Origin: an uncultured Corynebacterium sp.
Lineage (GTDB): Bacteria; Actinomycetota; Actinomycetes; Mycobacteriales; Mycobacteriaceae
Direction of reading: 5' to 3'
DNA: 64,000 nucleotides
Assembly: GCF_946221105.1 (NCBI RefSeq)
Contig: NZ_CAMICL010000004.1
Span: 1-64,000 of the forward strand
Part shown: positions 25,816 through 36,432 of the stretch, piece by piece
How positions within the stretch are numbered: the first letter of the stretch is position 1
Layout: each line of letters begins with the position of its first letter
Translations under genes and position numbers: made by a program
The notes under the pieces: model-generated
What the model was told of the DNA's origin: nothing
Databases searched by the model: none
What the model saw: only the letters and a program-made list of their open reading frames with translations

Positions 25816-27576
25816 GTGACCGAAACCGGCACCGCGGCCGACCTCGCCGCAATGAAGATTCCGGAGCTGCGCAAGCTCGCCGCCGAAAAGGGGCTCAAGG
25901 GGATCTCCGGGCTCCGCAAGGGGGAACTCATCCAGGCCATCGCCACCGGGCAGGTGCCGCGCAAGGCCGCCGCCGAGAAGGCTGCGCCGGTGGAAACGGC
26001 AGAGAAGGCCGAGAAGCCGGCCGAAAAGGCTGAGAAGCCGGAGAAGCAGCAGCCGAGCGACGACGAGGAGTCCCGCGGGGCATCGCGCTCCGCGGCACGT
26101 CGCGCCCGCCGCAACCGCGCCCGCTCGCAGCACGACGAGCAGCAGGGCAGCGATAACCGTGACAACCGGGACAACCGGGACGAGCAGGACCGCAACCAGG
26201 AGCGCGGCAACAACGACCGTGGCAACAACCACGGCAACAACGACCGTGGCGGCCGCAACAACCACGGCAACAACGACGACCATCACGGCGGGGGACGCCG
26301 CGGCCGTCGCGGGCGCCGTAACCGGAACCGCAACCGGGACCACAACAACGGCGGCGGCAACAACGGAAATAACAACGACAACCAGAACTTCAACCCGGAG
26401 GACCTGCAGGAAGTTGCGGGTATCGCGGACGTGCAGGACAACGGCTCCGCGTTCATCCGCACCACCGGCTACCGCCAGTCCAACGCGGACGTCTACGTGC
26501 CGCAGAAGCTGGTGCGCCAGTCGGGCTTGCGTTCCGGCGACGCGGTGACGGCGCAGGTGCGCGCGAACGGCCAGTCCCACTCGCAGGGCAACGGCCGCAA
26601 CCGCCGCAGCTACAACCAGGTTGTGCGGGTGGATGCCATCAACGGCCAGACCACTGAGGCGGCGAAGGCGCGCAAGGAGTTCCACAAGCTCACCCCGCTG
26701 TACCCGAACCGCCGTCTGCGTCTGGAAACTGAGCCGAAGATCCTCACCACCCGCGTGATCGACCTGGTCATGCCGATTGGTAAGGGCCAGCGTGCGCTGA
26801 TCGTCTCCCCGCCGAAGGCCGGTAAGACGACGATTCTGCAGAACATCGCCAACGCGATCGCCACCAACAACCCGGAGTGCTACCTCATGGTGGTGCTGGT
26901 GGACGAGCGTCCGGAGGAAGTCACGGACATGCAGCGCAGCGTCAACGGCGAGGTCATTGCCTCCACGTTCGACCGCCCGCCGTCAGAGCACACCGCCGTG
27001 GCCGAGCTGGCCATCGAGCGTGCGAAGCGCCTGGTGGAGATGGGCCAGGACGTGGTGGTCCTGTTGGATTCCATCACCCGACTGGGCCGCGCGTACAACA
27101 ACTCTTCCCCGGCGTCCGGACGCATCCTCTCCGGTGGCGTGGACTCCAACGCGCTGTACCCGCCGAAGCGCTTCCTGGGCGCCGCCCGCAACATCGAGGA
27201 GGGCGGCTCGCTGACGATCATCGCCACCGCGATGGTGGAGACCGGTTCCGCCGGCGACACCGTGATCTTCGAGGAGTTCAAGGGCACCGGCAACGCCGAG
27301 CTCAAGCTGGACCGCAAGATCGCGGAGCGCCGCGTGTTCCCGGCTGTGGACGTCAACCCGTCCGGCACCCGCAAGGACGAGCTGTTGATGAGCCCGGAGG
27401 AGGCGCGCGTGATGCACAAGCTGCGCCGCATCCTCTCCGCGCTGGATCCGCAGCAGTCCATTGACATGCTGATCAAGCAACTGAAGAAGACGAAGACCAA
27501 CGGCGAGTTCCTCATCGGCGTGGCCAACTCTGCACCGATGGCGCAGACGGAAAACGACGAGGAGGACTACTCCTAA
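25816..27576 (+). CDS. rho: Transcription termination factor Rho
   Basis: An ATP-dependent RNA helicase hexamer that ends transcription. GTG 25816 follows GAAAGGA. Order: an N-terminal SAP-like Rho domain ([20 protein letters not shown]), a long low-complexity insert rich in Asn, Arg, Asp and Gly (about residues 100-190) typical of actinobacterial Rho, the cold-shock-like RNA-binding domain, then the ATPase core with Walker [12 protein letters not shown] and the C-terminal [20 protein letters not shown]. Total 586 residues. Its stop overlaps the prfA ATG by one base. Confidence 0.97.
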   Translation: MTETGTAADLAAMKIPELRKLAAEKGLKGISGLRKGELIQAIATGQVPRKAAAEKAAPVETAEKAEKPAEKAEKPEKQQPSDDEESRGASRSAARRARRNRARSQHDEQQGSDNRDNRDNRDEQDRNQERGNNDRGNNHGNNDRGGRNNHGNNDDHHGGGRRGRRGRRNRNRNRDHNNGGGNNGNNNDNQNFNPEDLQEVAGIADVQDNGSAFIRTTGYRQSNADVYVPQKLVRQSGLRSGDAVTAQVRANGQSHSQGNGRNRRSYNQVVRVDAINGQTTEAAKARKEFHKLTPLYPNRRLRLETEPKILTTRVIDLVMPIGKGQRALIVSPPKAGKTTILQNIANAIATNNPECYLMVVLVDERPEEVTDMQRSVNGEVIASTFDRPPSEHTAVAELAIERAKRLVEMGQDVVVLLDSITRLGRAYNNSSPASGRILSGGVDSNALYPPKRFLGAARNIEEGGSLTIIATAMVETGSAGDTVIFEEFKGTGNAELKLDRKIAERRVFPAVDVNPSGTRKDELLMSPEEARVMHKLRRILSALDPQQSIDMLIKQLKKTKTNGEFLIGVANSAPMAQTENDEEDYS

Positions 27577-28655
27577 TGGCAGAGAAATCGCAGGTTTCGC
27601 TTGTCGACGACTACGTCGCCGAGTACCAGGGCATCCAGGCCCAAATGGGCGACCCGGAGGTAGCGGGCGACCAGGACCAGTTCCGCAAGCTGTCCAAGCG
27701 CTACGCGGAGCTGCAGCCGATCATCAACGTCTACAACGACCTGACCCAGGCGCAGGAGGACCACGAGGCCGCGGCCGAGATGGCCTCCGAGGACAAGGAG
27801 TTCGCCGAGGAGGCCAAGCGCCTCGAGGGCGAGATTGTCCGCCTGGAGGAGGAGCTGGCCGACCTGCTCGCCCCGCGCGACGAGCACGACGGCGACGACA
27901 TCATCATGGAGCTCAAGGCCGGCGCCGGCGGCGAGGAAGCCGCACTGTTCGCCGGCGACCTGGCGCGCATGTACCAGAAGTACTGCGAGAAGCACGCCCT
28001 GACCTGGGAGGTGCTCGATGTCGCCGAGTCTGACCTGGGCGGCGTGAAGGACATGACCGTCGCGGTCAAATCCAAGAACCCGTCGCGCGACGGCGCCTGG
28101 TCCAAGCTGAAGTTCGAGGGCGGCGTGCACCGCGTGCAGCGCATCCCCGTGACCGAGTCCCAGGGCCGCATCCAGACCTCTGCCGCCGGTGTGTACGTCT
28201 TCCCGGAAGCCGACGAGATTGAAAGCGTCAACATCGACGACAAGGACATCCGCGTCGACGTGTACCGCTCCTCCGGCAAGGGCGGCCAGGGCGTGAACAC
28301 GACTGACTCGGCCGTGCGCATCACCCACCTGCCCACCGGCATTGTGGTGACCTGCCAGAACGAGCGCTCCCAGATCCAGAACCGCGCCCGCGCCATGCAG
28401 GTGCTGCAGGCTCGTCTGGACCAGCTCGAGCGCGAGAAGCAGGAGGCCGAGGAGGCCGAGGGTCGCGCGTCGCAGGTGCGCACCATGGACCGCTCCGAGC
28501 GCATCCGCACCTACAACTGGCCGGAAAACCGCATCTCGGACCACCGCATCAACTACAAGTCCAACAACCTGGACTCGGTGCTGGACGGCAACATGGACGA
28601 CCTCATCGGCGCGCTGCAGACGCACGAGCGCCAGGAGCGTCTTGAAGCGGAGTAG
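27576..28655 (+). CDS. prfA: Peptide chain release factor 1
   Basis: Recognises UAA/UAG and triggers peptide release on the ribosome. The GGQ motif lies in [20 protein letters not shown], and the codon-recognition region near residue 190 precedes [17 protein letters not shown]. At 359 residues the length is normal. It overlaps rho by one base and prmC by 14, and PrmC methylates the GGQ glutamine, so enzyme and substrate are co-expressed. Confidence 0.97.
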   Translation: MAEKSQVSLVDDYVAEYQGIQAQMGDPEVAGDQDQFRKLSKRYAELQPIINVYNDLTQAQEDHEAAAEMASEDKEFAEEAKRLEGEIVRLEEELADLLAPRDEHDGDDIIMELKAGAGGEEAALFAGDLARMYQKYCEKHALTWEVLDVAESDLGGVKDMTVAVKSKNPSRDGAWSKLKFEGGVHRVQRIPVTESQGRIQTSAAGVYVFPEADEIESVNIDDKDIRVDVYRSSGKGGQGVNTTDSAVRITHLPTGIVVTCQNERSQIQNRARAMQVLQARLDQLEREKQEAEEAEGRASQVRTMDRSERIRTYNWPENRISDHRINYKSNNLDSVLDGNMDDLIGALQTHERQERLEAE

Positions 28656-29487
28656 CGTCCGCTCCCACATCGCGAGCGCCACGCACACGCTGCGCGAGGC
28701 GGGCGTCGACTCCCCTGAGGTGGACGCGCGCCTGCTCGCCGCGCACGTGCTCGGCGTCGCGCCGATGCAGCTCATGTTTGCCGACGCTCCGGCGGACTTC
28801 GGCGAGCGCTACACCGAGCTCGTCGCCCGGCGCGCCGCGCGCGAGCCGCTGCAGCACATCATCGGCACCGCCCCGTTTTACGGCGTCGACCTCGCCGTCG
28901 GCCCCGGCGTGTTCATCCCCAGGCCCGAGACTGAGGTCCTCGCCGAGTGGGCGGTGCGAAAGCTTATCGACGCACCTCCGGCCCCCACCGTCGTCGACCT
29001 CGGGTCCGGCACCGGAGCCCTGGCCATCGCGGTCGCCCGCGCGAGGCCGGACGCCACCGTCTACGCGGTGGAAAAATCCCCGGCGGCGCGCGCCTTCCTG
29101 CAGCGCAACGTCGAAAAGCTTGCGCCCCAGGTCAACGTTGTGGCGGGCGACATGACCGACCCGGAGCTGCTCGCCGGGATCACCGCGGACGTGGTGGTGT
29201 CCAACCCGCCGTACGTGCCGGAGACGCCGAAGCTGCAGGCGGAGGTCTACGCGGACCCGCATGAGGCTGTGTTTTCGGGGGCTGACGGGATGGCGGCGAT
29301 TCGCGGGCTCGTGCCCGTCGTCAAGCAGATGCTCAAAGACGGGGGAGCGGTGGGCATCGAGCACGACGACACCACCTCCGAAGCTGTGCGGGCTGAGCTG
29401 CGCGCCGGCGGTTTCGCGGACGTGCGGGCGCTGGAGGACATGACCGGGCGGGCCCGGTTTGTCACGGCGAGTAAGCTAGCCCGGTAA
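28642..29487 (+). CDS. prmC: Release factor glutamine methyltransferase
   Basis: Methylates the Gln of the GGQ motif in release factors using [23 protein letters not shown] is the SAM-binding motif and [12 protein letters not shown] the catalytic [26 protein letters not shown] is the family-specific segment. The TTG start at 28642 lies inside the end of prfA with AGGAG upstream, giving 281 residues. It is followed by a Sua5-like gene, a common actinobacterial order. Confidence 0.95.
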   Translation: MKRSSVRSHIASATHTLREAGVDSPEVDARLLAAHVLGVAPMQLMFADAPADFGERYTELVARRAAREPLQHIIGTAPFYGVDLAVGPGVFIPRPETEVLAEWAVRKLIDAPPAPTVVDLGSGTGALAIAVARARPDATVYAVEKSPAARAFLQRNVEKLAPQVNVVAGDMTDPELLAGITADVVVSNPPYVPETPKLQAEVYADPHEAVFSGADGMAAIRGLVPVVKQMLKDGGAVGIEHDDTTSEAVRAELRAGGFADVRALEDMTGRARFVTASKLAR

Positions 29488-29512
29488 CTGCCCGACGGCC
29501 AAGGAGCGAACG

Positions 29513-30169
29513 ATGAGGGAAACATACAACTGCCTCGACCCGCAAAAACGCATCGAAGGTGTGCGCGCGGCCGCCGACGCCGTCCGGGCCGGCCGCTGCG
29601 TCGTCCTGCCGACGGACACCGTCTACGGCATCGGCTGCGACGCCTTCAACAACGACGCCGTGGACACGCTTTTAGCCACCAAGCGCCGCGGCCCGGACAT
29701 GCCGGTGCCGGTGCTCGTGGGCTCCTGGGTAACTATTCAAGGGCTCGTGCGCGAGTTCACCGAAACTGCGAAGACGCTGGTGGAGGCGTTTTGGCCGGGC
29801 GGGCTGTCCATCGTCGTGCCGGAGGCGCCGAGCCTGCCGTGGAACCTGGGCGACACGCGCGGCACCGTGCTTCTGCGCATGCCGAACCAGCCGCTGGCGC
29901 TCGAGCTTTTGCAGGAAACCGGGCCGATGGCGGTGTCATCCGCGAACATCTCCGGCAACCCGCCGGCGACCACCGCCACCGAGGCGCGCCAGCAGTTCGG
30001 CGACGCCGTGCCGATCTACCTCGACGGGGGCACAGCGGAGATCGGGGAGCCGTCCACGATCATCGACATTTCCGGTCCCGCGCCGCGGATCCTGCGCGAG
30101 GGGGCGATTTCCGCCGAACGCATTGGTCAGGTCTTAGGGCTTGACCCGGAGAGCTTGCGGAGGAAGTAG
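29513..30169 (+). CDS. L-threonylcarbamoyladenylate synthase (YrdC/Sua5 family)
   Basis: Makes the activated threonylcarbamoyl group used for the t6A modification of tRNAs decoding ANN codons. VVLPTDTVYGIGCDAF and LLATKRRGPDMPVPVLVGS are YrdC-family motifs; LLRMPNQPLALELLQETGPMAVSSANISG completes the nucleotide pocket. At 218 residues it is the single-domain type. AAGGAG precedes the ATG. It is in the prmC operon and is followed by wecA after 6 bases. Confidence 0.94.
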   Translation: MRETYNCLDPQKRIEGVRAAADAVRAGRCVVLPTDTVYGIGCDAFNNDAVDTLLATKRRGPDMPVPVLVGSWVTIQGLVREFTETAKTLVEAFWPGGLSIVVPEAPSLPWNLGDTRGTVLLRMPNQPLALELLQETGPMAVSSANISGNPPATTATEARQQFGDAVPIYLDGGTAEIGEPSTIIDISGPAPRILREGAISAERIGQVLGLDPESLRRK

Positions 30170-30175
30170 CCGCCG

Positions 30176-31339
30176 ATGAACGCCTCCGGTGTTCCGCTGC
30201 GTGAGCTGGGACTTGTCCTGCTCGTGGCGGCCGCAGTCACGTACCTGGCCACCGGGCCGGTGCGTTCGATGCTCGTGCGCACGGGCAGGGTGGCGGAGAT
30301 CCGCCAACGCGACGTGCACACGCAGCCGACGCCGTCGCTAGGCGGTTTGGCGATGTTCACCGGGTTTTTGGCGGCCTACGCGCTCGCGCAGCAGCTGCCT
30401 GCGCTGACCCGCGGGTTCGCGCCGGTCACCCCCGAGATGACCGCGGTGCTGGTGGGCGGGCTCGCCATCGTGCTGGTCGGCGTGGTGGACGACCTGTACG
30501 AGCTGCGCGCGCTGACCAAACTGATCGGGCAGTTCGCGGCAGCGATCATCATGACGGCGCTGGGCATCGTCTTCACCGTCTTTTTCGTGCCGTTCGGGGA
30601 GGGCACCACGCTCATCCTGGATCAAGTCCAGGGCACGGTGTTGAGCGCGCTGTTTACGGTTCTGCTCATCAACGCGGTGAACTTCGTCGACGGCATCGAC
30701 GGGTTGGCTGCGGGCCTGGGCATGATCGCGGGCTCTGCGATCCTGATCTACTCGCTGGCAGTGCTGCACGACCAGGGCGGGGCAGTCTCCGCCTACCCGC
30801 CGGCGATCATCTGCGCGATCCTGGTGGGTATCTGCGCGGGCTTTTTGCCCCACAACTTCGAACCGGCGCGCATCTTCATGGGCGACTCCGGAGCGATGCT
30901 GATTGGGTTGCTGCTCGCGGCGGCGTCGATTTCTGCTTCCGGCAAGATCAACATGTCGCTCTACGGAGCGGCCGACCTGGTGGCGCTAGTCAGCCCGATC
31001 ATCGTGGTGCTGGCGGCGATCGCCCTGCCGGTGCTGGACCTGGTGTGGGCGGTGATCCGCCGTACCGCGCGCGGGCAGAGCCCGTTTGCCGCGGACGCCG
31101 GGCACATCCACCACCGCCTGCTGCGGCTCGGGCACACTCACCGGCGCACCGTGCTTGTGCTCTACATGTGGGTCTCCGCAGTCGCGTTCGGCGCGGTGAG
31201 CTTTTCCGTTGTGCCGTTCAAGGTCGCGGCGTCGTTAAGCGTGGCGGCGCTTGTAGTTGCGTTTTTGCTCACGCTGGTGCCCTTGGCCAAGGGGAAAATT
31301 GGCCCGGCAGGTAGGATGACGCACCGTGAAACCGCTTGA
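30176..31339 (+). CDS. wecA: Undecaprenyl-phosphate sugar-phosphate transferase, WecA/Rfe type
   Basis: An integral membrane enzyme (387 residues, about 10-11 helices) transferring GlcNAc-1-phosphate to decaprenyl phosphate; in Corynebacteriales this starts the linker joining arabinogalactan to peptidoglycan. Motifs of the MraY/WecA family are visible: PSLGGLAMFTGFL, DDLYELRALTKLIGQ, NAVNFVDGIDGLAAG, FMGDSGAMLIGLLLA and the HIHHRLL box. The next gene starts within its last 14 bases. Confidence 0.93.
   Translation: MNASGVPLRELGLVLLVAAAVTYLATGPVRSMLVRTGRVAEIRQRDVHTQPTPSLGGLAMFTGFLAAYALAQQLPALTRGFAPVTPEMTAVLVGGLAIVLVGVVDDLYELRALTKLIGQFAAAIIMTALGIVFTVFFVPFGEGTTLILDQVQGTVLSALFTVLLINAVNFVDGIDGLAAGLGMIAGSAILIYSLAVLHDQGGAVSAYPPAIICAILVGICAGFLPHNFEPARIFMGDSGAMLIGLLLAAASISASGKINMSLYGAADLVALVSPIIVVLAAIALPVLDLVWAVIRRTARGQSPFAADAGHIHHRLLRLGHTHRRTVLVLYMWVSAVAFGAVSFSVVPFKVAASLSVAALVVAFLLTLVPLAKGKIGPAGRMTHRETA
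31312..31317 (+). promoter_or_regulatory. Candidate -10 element for the atpI-like gene, inside wecA
   Basis: TAGGAT ends 8 bases before the GTG start at 31326. It lies within the wecA coding sequence, and could give the atpI-like gene its own leaderless transcript. Confidence 0.4.
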
Positions 31340-31763
31340 AGTCAACGACGCTAACTCCATGTCCGACCACCGCAAGCCGCTGGTGCGAGCCCTCAAAGTG
31401 GCGAGCTGGGCGCTCGTGGTGCTCACCGTGGTCGCGCTGATGGGTTGGGGCGCGGCGCGCGACCTGCCCGGCATCTGGGCCGCGCTGATGGGGGTCGCCG
31501 TAGGCGGAAGTTTCGTGCTGCTGACCGCCGTGACCGTGTTGGCCACCTCGAACTCCTCGCCGAACGCCACGATGGCGATCGTGCTCGGCGGGTGGCTGCT
31601 CAAAATGGGCGTGCTGGTGCTGTTTTTCCTGTGGATCCGCGGCTACGACTTCTACGACCACCAGGCGTTCGGCATCACCACGATGGCAGCGCTGGTTGTT
31701 GCTTTGGGCGCTGAGACTTGGGGCCTGATCACCACCCGCACCACCTACCTGGATGAGGTGTAG
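31326..31763 (+). CDS. AtpI-like membrane protein (145 aa)
   Basis: Four hydrophobic helices (about residues 22-42, 49-70, 82-104 and 110-132) with few charges between them resemble ATP synthase protein I. AtpI is a poorly conserved protein that precedes atpB and helps assemble the c-ring. Sequence identity to the family cannot be judged from motifs, so the call rests on topology, size and position in front of atpB. An alternative start is ATG 31359. Confidence 0.75.
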   Translation: MKPLEVNDANSMSDHRKPLVRALKVASWALVVLTVVALMGWGAARDLPGIWAALMGVAVGGSFVLLTAVTVLATSNSSPNATMAIVLGGWLLKMGVLVLFFLWIRGYDFYDHQAFGITTMAALVVALGAETWGLITTRTTYLDEV

Positions 31764-32091
31764 GCGCAACCTGTGACAGACCTAACAGACGCGCGAAAAC
31801 GCGTCGTAGCTGGGTAGTTGCGGTTTTTGGGGGGCTGGGGTGGCGAGTCGGGGGGACAACTGCACAGGTAAAACCTACTTTGCGCGGGTGGCCTGTTAGG
31901 ATTACCGCTGGGTTTGTTCCGAGTCGATATTAACCCTCGTAAGCAGGGGAAACCGGCGCAAGAACGACATCCCCTGCCCCCGCGGAAGCAGATGTGCGAC
32001 GGAGTCCGCCGCGGAGGCAGTCTTTGTTGAAGACGTCCATCGCACCGCGCACCGAGCGCATCGGGGCGCGGCCCGAGAACGGGAGAGAACG
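31764..32091 (+). promoter_or_regulatory. Leader region of the ATP synthase operon
   Basis: About 330 bases without a supported gene. It contains a CGCGAAAACGCG-type hairpin near 31792 and GCAGGGG/CCCCTGC inverted arms (31943-31949 and 31971-31977) that could fold in the 5' leader. GTTAGGATTAC near 31897 is a possible -10. GGGAGAG (32081-32087) is the only good ribosome-binding site before atpB. Confidence 0.4.
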
Positions 32092-32907
32092 CTGAGCGTT
32101 ACAACTTTGGCCATGAAGGGTGAATTCCACGCACCTTCGCTTGGTCCAGAATTTTTCCCGGGGCAGACGTACGGCCAGCTCATTGGCGAAGACTTCGCTA
32201 ATGGGTGGTTCGCACTCGATCGCATCATGCTCGTCCGCCTCTTCATGGCGGCGATTTTGGTGCTCCTCTTTGTTATTGCCTTCCGGAACCCGAAGCTGGT
32301 TCCCAAAGGCCTGCAGAATGTCGCCGAGATCGGTGTCGATTTCGTCCGCGTGAACATCGCGGAAGACACGCTGGGGAAGAAGGACGGCAAGCGGTTCCTG
32401 CCGCTGCTGTGCACCATCTTCTTCACCACGCTGTTCATGAACGTCGCAACGATCATCCCGGGCCTGAACATCTCGCCTAACGCACGTATCGGCATGCCGA
32501 TCGTCATGGCGGTTGCGGCCTACATCGCGATGATCTACGCCGGCGTGAAGCGCTACGGCATCGCTTTCTTCAAGCACTCGACCGTGATCCCCGGCCTTCC
32601 GCCGCTGCTCCACCTCCTGGTGGTGCCGATCGAGTTCTTCTCGACGTTTATTCTGCGTCCGGTCACCCTGGCACTTCGTCTTATGGCGAACTTCCTGGCT
32701 GGCCACATCATTCTCGTCCTGCTGTACTCCGCCACGAACTTCTTCTTCTGGCAGCTGAACGCATGGACGGCAGTGAGTGGCCTGACCCTCATCGCAGCAC
32801 TGCTGTTCACCGCATACGAGTTGATCATCATCTTCCTGCAGGCGTACATCTTCGCTCTGCTGACTGCGGTGTACATCGAGCTGTCGCTGCACGCGGATGC
32901 GCACTAA
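32092..32907 (+). CDS. atpB: F1Fo ATP synthase subunit a
   Basis: Forms the proton half-channels next to the c-ring. Hydrophobic helices cover most of the protein; ALRLMANFLAGHII contains the essential arginine that faces the c-ring carboxylate. The start is uncertain. No ATG, GTG or TTG lies at a good distance from GGGAGAG (32081-32087), but an in-frame CTG at 32092 does, giving LSVTTLAMKGEFH; TTG 32107 or ATG 32113 would give a shorter protein. From CTG it is 271 residues. It is first of the eight-gene atp operon. Confidence 0.93.
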   Translation: MSVTTLAMKGEFHAPSLGPEFFPGQTYGQLIGEDFANGWFALDRIMLVRLFMAAILVLLFVIAFRNPKLVPKGLQNVAEIGVDFVRVNIAEDTLGKKDGKRFLPLLCTIFFTTLFMNVATIIPGLNISPNARIGMPIVMAVAAYIAMIYAGVKRYGIAFFKHSTVIPGLPPLLHLLVVPIEFFSTFILRPVTLALRLMANFLAGHIILVLLYSATNFFFWQLNAWTAVSGLTLIAALLFTAYELIIIFLQAYIFALLTAVYIELSLHADAH

Positions 32908-32986
32908 CAAAGCGCGACCACACGGCCAACTGAATAACCCCACCATCTGTCACTCGCTCACCCGCAGACCGCGGGGGAGCACCTAG

Positions 32987-33250
<264 letters not shown>

Positions 33251-33296
33251 AAACACGAACGAGTAACCCGTCCATTTTTTAGATCAGGAGCAACCA

Positions 33297-33869
33297 ATGA
33301 CTAACGTCACTGCATTCCTCGCTGCCGCAGAGGCAAGCGAGAAGCTGCCGCTGGAGAAGGAACCGTCCATTCTCCTTCCGGCCGCGTACGACGTGGTTTG
33401 GTCTCTTGTCGTTTTCATCATCGTCGGCCTACTTTTTGCGAAGTACGTCATTCCGAAGTTCCAGGAAGTGCTGGCGGAGCGCGAAGACCGAATCAAGGGT
33501 GGCATCGAGCGTGCTGAGGTCGCCCAAAAGGAAGCCAAGGCTGCCCTGGAGAAGAACAACGCCGAGCTTGCGGAGGCGCGCCACGAGGCCGCTGAGATCC
33601 GTGAAGCCGCCCGCGCCCGCGGCAAGGAGATCGAGGCTGAGTCTCGTGCCCGTGCCGAGGAAGAGGCCCGCCGCATCATCGCCTCCGGCGAGAAGCAGCT
33701 GCAGGCCTCCCGCGAGGAGGTTGTCGCTGAGCTGCGCAACGAGATGGGCCAGAACTCCATCTCGCTGGCTGAGCGTCTGCTGGGCACCGAGCTGTCGGAT
33801 TCGACCCGCCGCTCGAACACGATCGACGAGTTCCTGAGCGAGCTCGACCGCGTGTCGACGAGGAAGTAG
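33297..33869 (+). CDS. atpF: F1Fo ATP synthase subunit b
   Basis: 190 residues: one membrane helix (about residues 34-52, [19 protein letters not shown]) followed by a long charged coiled coil rich in Ala, Glu and Arg, the peripheral stalk. AGGAGCAACC precedes ATG. The gene is 5 bases ahead of atpH. Confidence 0.96.
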   Translation: MTNVTAFLAAAEASEKLPLEKEPSILLPAAYDVVWSLVVFIIVGLLFAKYVIPKFQEVLAEREDRIKGGIERAEVAQKEAKAALEKNNAELAEARHEAAEIREAARARGKEIEAESRARAEEEARRIIASGEKQLQASREEVVAELRNEMGQNSISLAERLLGTELSDSTRRSNTIDEFLSELDRVSTRK

Positions 33870-33874
33870 GCGAG

Positions 33875-34708
33875 ATGAAGGCAGCTAGTCGCGAAGCACA
33901 GTCGCACGTTACGGGCAAGCTCGAAGAGCTGATCCGGAACGCCGACAATTCCGTCGCCGTGGCTGCGCAGATCGGAACCGAGCTGTTCCTCACCGTGGAC
34001 CAGCTCGACACCGAGCGCGCGCTGCGTATCGCCGTGGCCGACACGTCGCTGGAGTCCTCGCAGCGCGAGGGCATCATCCGCGACGTCTTCGGCAACAAGG
34101 TCGCGGAGCCCACCTTGAACATCCTCACCGCTGCGGCGCAGCAGGAGTGGTCGACCCCGCGCGAGTTCCGCGCCGGTCTGGTCAACCTCGGCCGTCACAC
34201 GCTGGAGCTGGGTGCCAAGGAGCAGGGCCAGCTGGAGCAGGTGGAAAACGAGCTGTACCAGCTCTCCACGCTGCTCGAGGGGGAGAAGGAGCTGACCCAG
34301 CTGCTCTCCGACCGCACCGCGACCCCGGCGCAGAAGCGCGGACTGTTGGCTAGCGTGATTTACGGCAAGGTGACGATGTTCACCGAGGCACTGGCATTGC
34401 AGGTTATCGGCCGCCCCCACCACAACCCCGTCGACGACTTGGCCGAGCTGGCCGCGGGCGTCGCGGAGCTGCGTGGCAAGGCTGTCGCACGCGTGAAGGC
34501 CGCTGAGGCACTCAGCGACACCCAGCGCGATGCACTGGCCCGCAAGCTGGAGCAGATTTACGGTCGCGAGATGGCCATCCACTCTGAGGTTGACCCCAGC
34601 CTCCTCGGCGGAATGGTTGTCCGTGTGGGCGATGAGGTCATCGACGGTTCGACGCGCGGGAAGATTACCCGCCTTCGCACCGACATGGCGGCCCAGGCGA
34701 CCAAATAG
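33875..34708 (+). CDS. atpH: F1Fo ATP synthase subunit delta
   Basis: Links the peripheral stalk to F1. The 277-residue protein is longer than the ~180 of E. coli delta, as usual in actinobacteria, because of an N-terminal helical extension. C-terminal [26 protein letters not shown] is the diagnostic OSCP/delta motif. Confidence 0.95.
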   Translation: MKAASREAQSHVTGKLEELIRNADNSVAVAAQIGTELFLTVDQLDTERALRIAVADTSLESSQREGIIRDVFGNKVAEPTLNILTAAAQQEWSTPREFRAGLVNLGRHTLELGAKEQGQLEQVENELYQLSTLLEGEKELTQLLSDRTATPAQKRGLLASVIYGKVTMFTEALALQVIGRPHHNPVDDLAELAAGVAELRGKAVARVKAAEALSDTQRDALARKLEQIYGREMAIHSEVDPSLLGGMVVRVGDEVIDGSTRGKITRLRTDMAAQATK

Positions 34709-34749
34709 AAAACAACATGCTGGAAGAAACTACCGAGAGCAGGAAGAAC

Positions 34750-36381
34750 ATGGCGGAGCTGACGATCTCCTCCGATGAGATCCGTAGCGCGATAGCGAAC
34801 TACACCTCGAGCTACTCCGCGGAGGCCTCCCGTGAGGAGGTCGGCGTGGTGACTTCGGCTGCAGATGGTATTGCCCAGGTTTCCGGGCTGCCAGGTTGCA
34901 TGACGAATGAGCTGCTCGAGTTCCCGAACGGCGTCATTGGCGTCGCACAGAACCTCGAGACCGACTCCATCGGTGTCGTGGTGCTGGGTAATTTTGAGAC
35001 CCTTTCCGAGGGCGACGAAGTCAAGCGAACGGGCGAGGTTCTCTCGATCCCGGTCGGCGAGAACTTCCTCGGCCGCGTGATCAACCCCCTGGGCCAGCCG
35101 ATTGACGGCCTGGGCCCCATCGAGTCCAACGAAGAGCGTGCCCTGGAGCTCCAGGCCGCAGGCGTGCTCGACCGCCAGCCGGTCGAGGAGCCGCTGCAGA
35201 CCGGCCTGAAGGCGATCGACGCCATGACGCCGATCGGCCGCGGCCAGCGCCAGCTCATCATTGGCGACCGCAAGACCGGCAAGACCGCAGTCTGCATCGA
35301 CACCATCCTCAACCAGAAGGAATTCTGGGAGACCGGTGACCCGTCGAAGCAGGTGCGCTGCATCTACGTCGCCGTCGGCCAGAAGGGCTCCACCATTGCT
35401 GGTGTGCGCCAGACTCTGGAGGAGGCCGGTGCACTGGAGTACACCACCATCGTGGCAGCTCCGGCGTCCGACTCCGCCGGCTTCAAGTGGCTGGCGCCGT
35501 TCTCCGGTGCCGCCCTGGGCCAGCACTGGATGTACCAGGGCAAGCACGTCCTGGTGATCTACGATGACCTGACCAAGCAGGCCGAGGCGTACCGTGCCAT
35601 CTCCCTGCTGCTGCGCCGCCCGCCGGGCCGCGAGGCATACCCGGGCGATGTGTTCTACCTGCACTCCCGTCTGCTGGAGCGTGCCGCCAAGCTCAACGAC
35701 GAGCTCGGCGCTGGCTCCCTGACCGCGCTGCCGATCATCGAGACGAAGGCGAACGACGTGGGCGCCTTCATTCCGACCAACGTCATCTCGATTACCGACG
35801 GCCAGGTCTTCCTGCAGTCCGACCTCTTCAACCAGGGCGTGCGCCCGGCTATCGACGTGGGTATCTCCGTGTCCCGTGTCGGTGGCGCCGCGCAGACCAA
35901 GGGCATGAAGAAGGTTGCCGGTAACCTCCGTCTGGACCTCGCCGCATACCGCGACCTGGAGGCCTTCGCGGCCTTCGCGTCCGACCTCGACTCCGCTTCC
36001 AAGAAGCAGCTCGAGCGCGGCCAGCGTCTGGTGGAGCTGCTGAAGCAGTCCGAGAACTCTCCGCAGGCAGTCGAGTACCAGATCGTGTCGATCTGGTCCG
36101 CGAACGAGGGCGTTTTCGACGTCGTTCCCGTCGAGGACGTTCGCCGCTACGAGGCAGAGCTGCACGAGGCCATCCGCGCCAACGCTCCGCAGGTCTACGA
36201 CCAGATTGCGGGCGGCAAGCAGCTTGACGACGACTCCCAGGCCGCGATCCTGCGCGTCAACGAGGACCTGGCCCGCAACTTCCAGGCATCCTCCGGCGAG
36301 CGCATCGTCCGCGAGGCCGAGGCGGAGCCGCTCGACTCCAAGCACGTGGCCAAGAACCAGCTCAACGTCAGCCGCTCCTAG
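34750..36381 (+). CDS. atpA: F1Fo ATP synthase subunit alpha
   Basis: Start ATG 34750 ([10 protein letters not shown]) has AGGAAG upstream; an in-frame ATG at 34717 is disfavoured. The P-loop is [13 protein letters not shown], and [17 protein letters not shown] is the family signature near residue 370. At 543 residues it has the slight C-terminal extension common in mycobacterial and corynebacterial alpha subunits ([15 protein letters not shown]), which in mycobacteria suppresses ATP hydrolysis; that role here is inferred. Confidence 0.97.
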   Translation: MAELTISSDEIRSAIANYTSSYSAEASREEVGVVTSAADGIAQVSGLPGCMTNELLEFPNGVIGVAQNLETDSIGVVVLGNFETLSEGDEVKRTGEVLSIPVGENFLGRVINPLGQPIDGLGPIESNEERALELQAAGVLDRQPVEEPLQTGLKAIDAMTPIGRGQRQLIIGDRKTGKTAVCIDTILNQKEFWETGDPSKQVRCIYVAVGQKGSTIAGVRQTLEEAGALEYTTIVAAPASDSAGFKWLAPFSGAALGQHWMYQGKHVLVIYDDLTKQAEAYRAISLLLRRPPGREAYPGDVFYLHSRLLERAAKLNDELGAGSLTALPIIETKANDVGAFIPTNVISITDGQVFLQSDLFNQGVRPAIDVGISVSRVGGAAQTKGMKKVAGNLRLDLAAYRDLEAFAAFASDLDSASKKQLERGQRLVELLKQSENSPQAVEYQIVSIWSANEGVFDVVPVEDVRRYEAELHEAIRANAPQVYDQIAGGKQLDDDSQAAILRVNEDLARNFQASSGERIVREAEAEPLDSKHVAKNQLNVSRS

Positions 36382-36432
36382 ACCGCGTGAAACGCGACTA
36401 GGACTACTACATAAAGGAAGGGAGGAAACACC

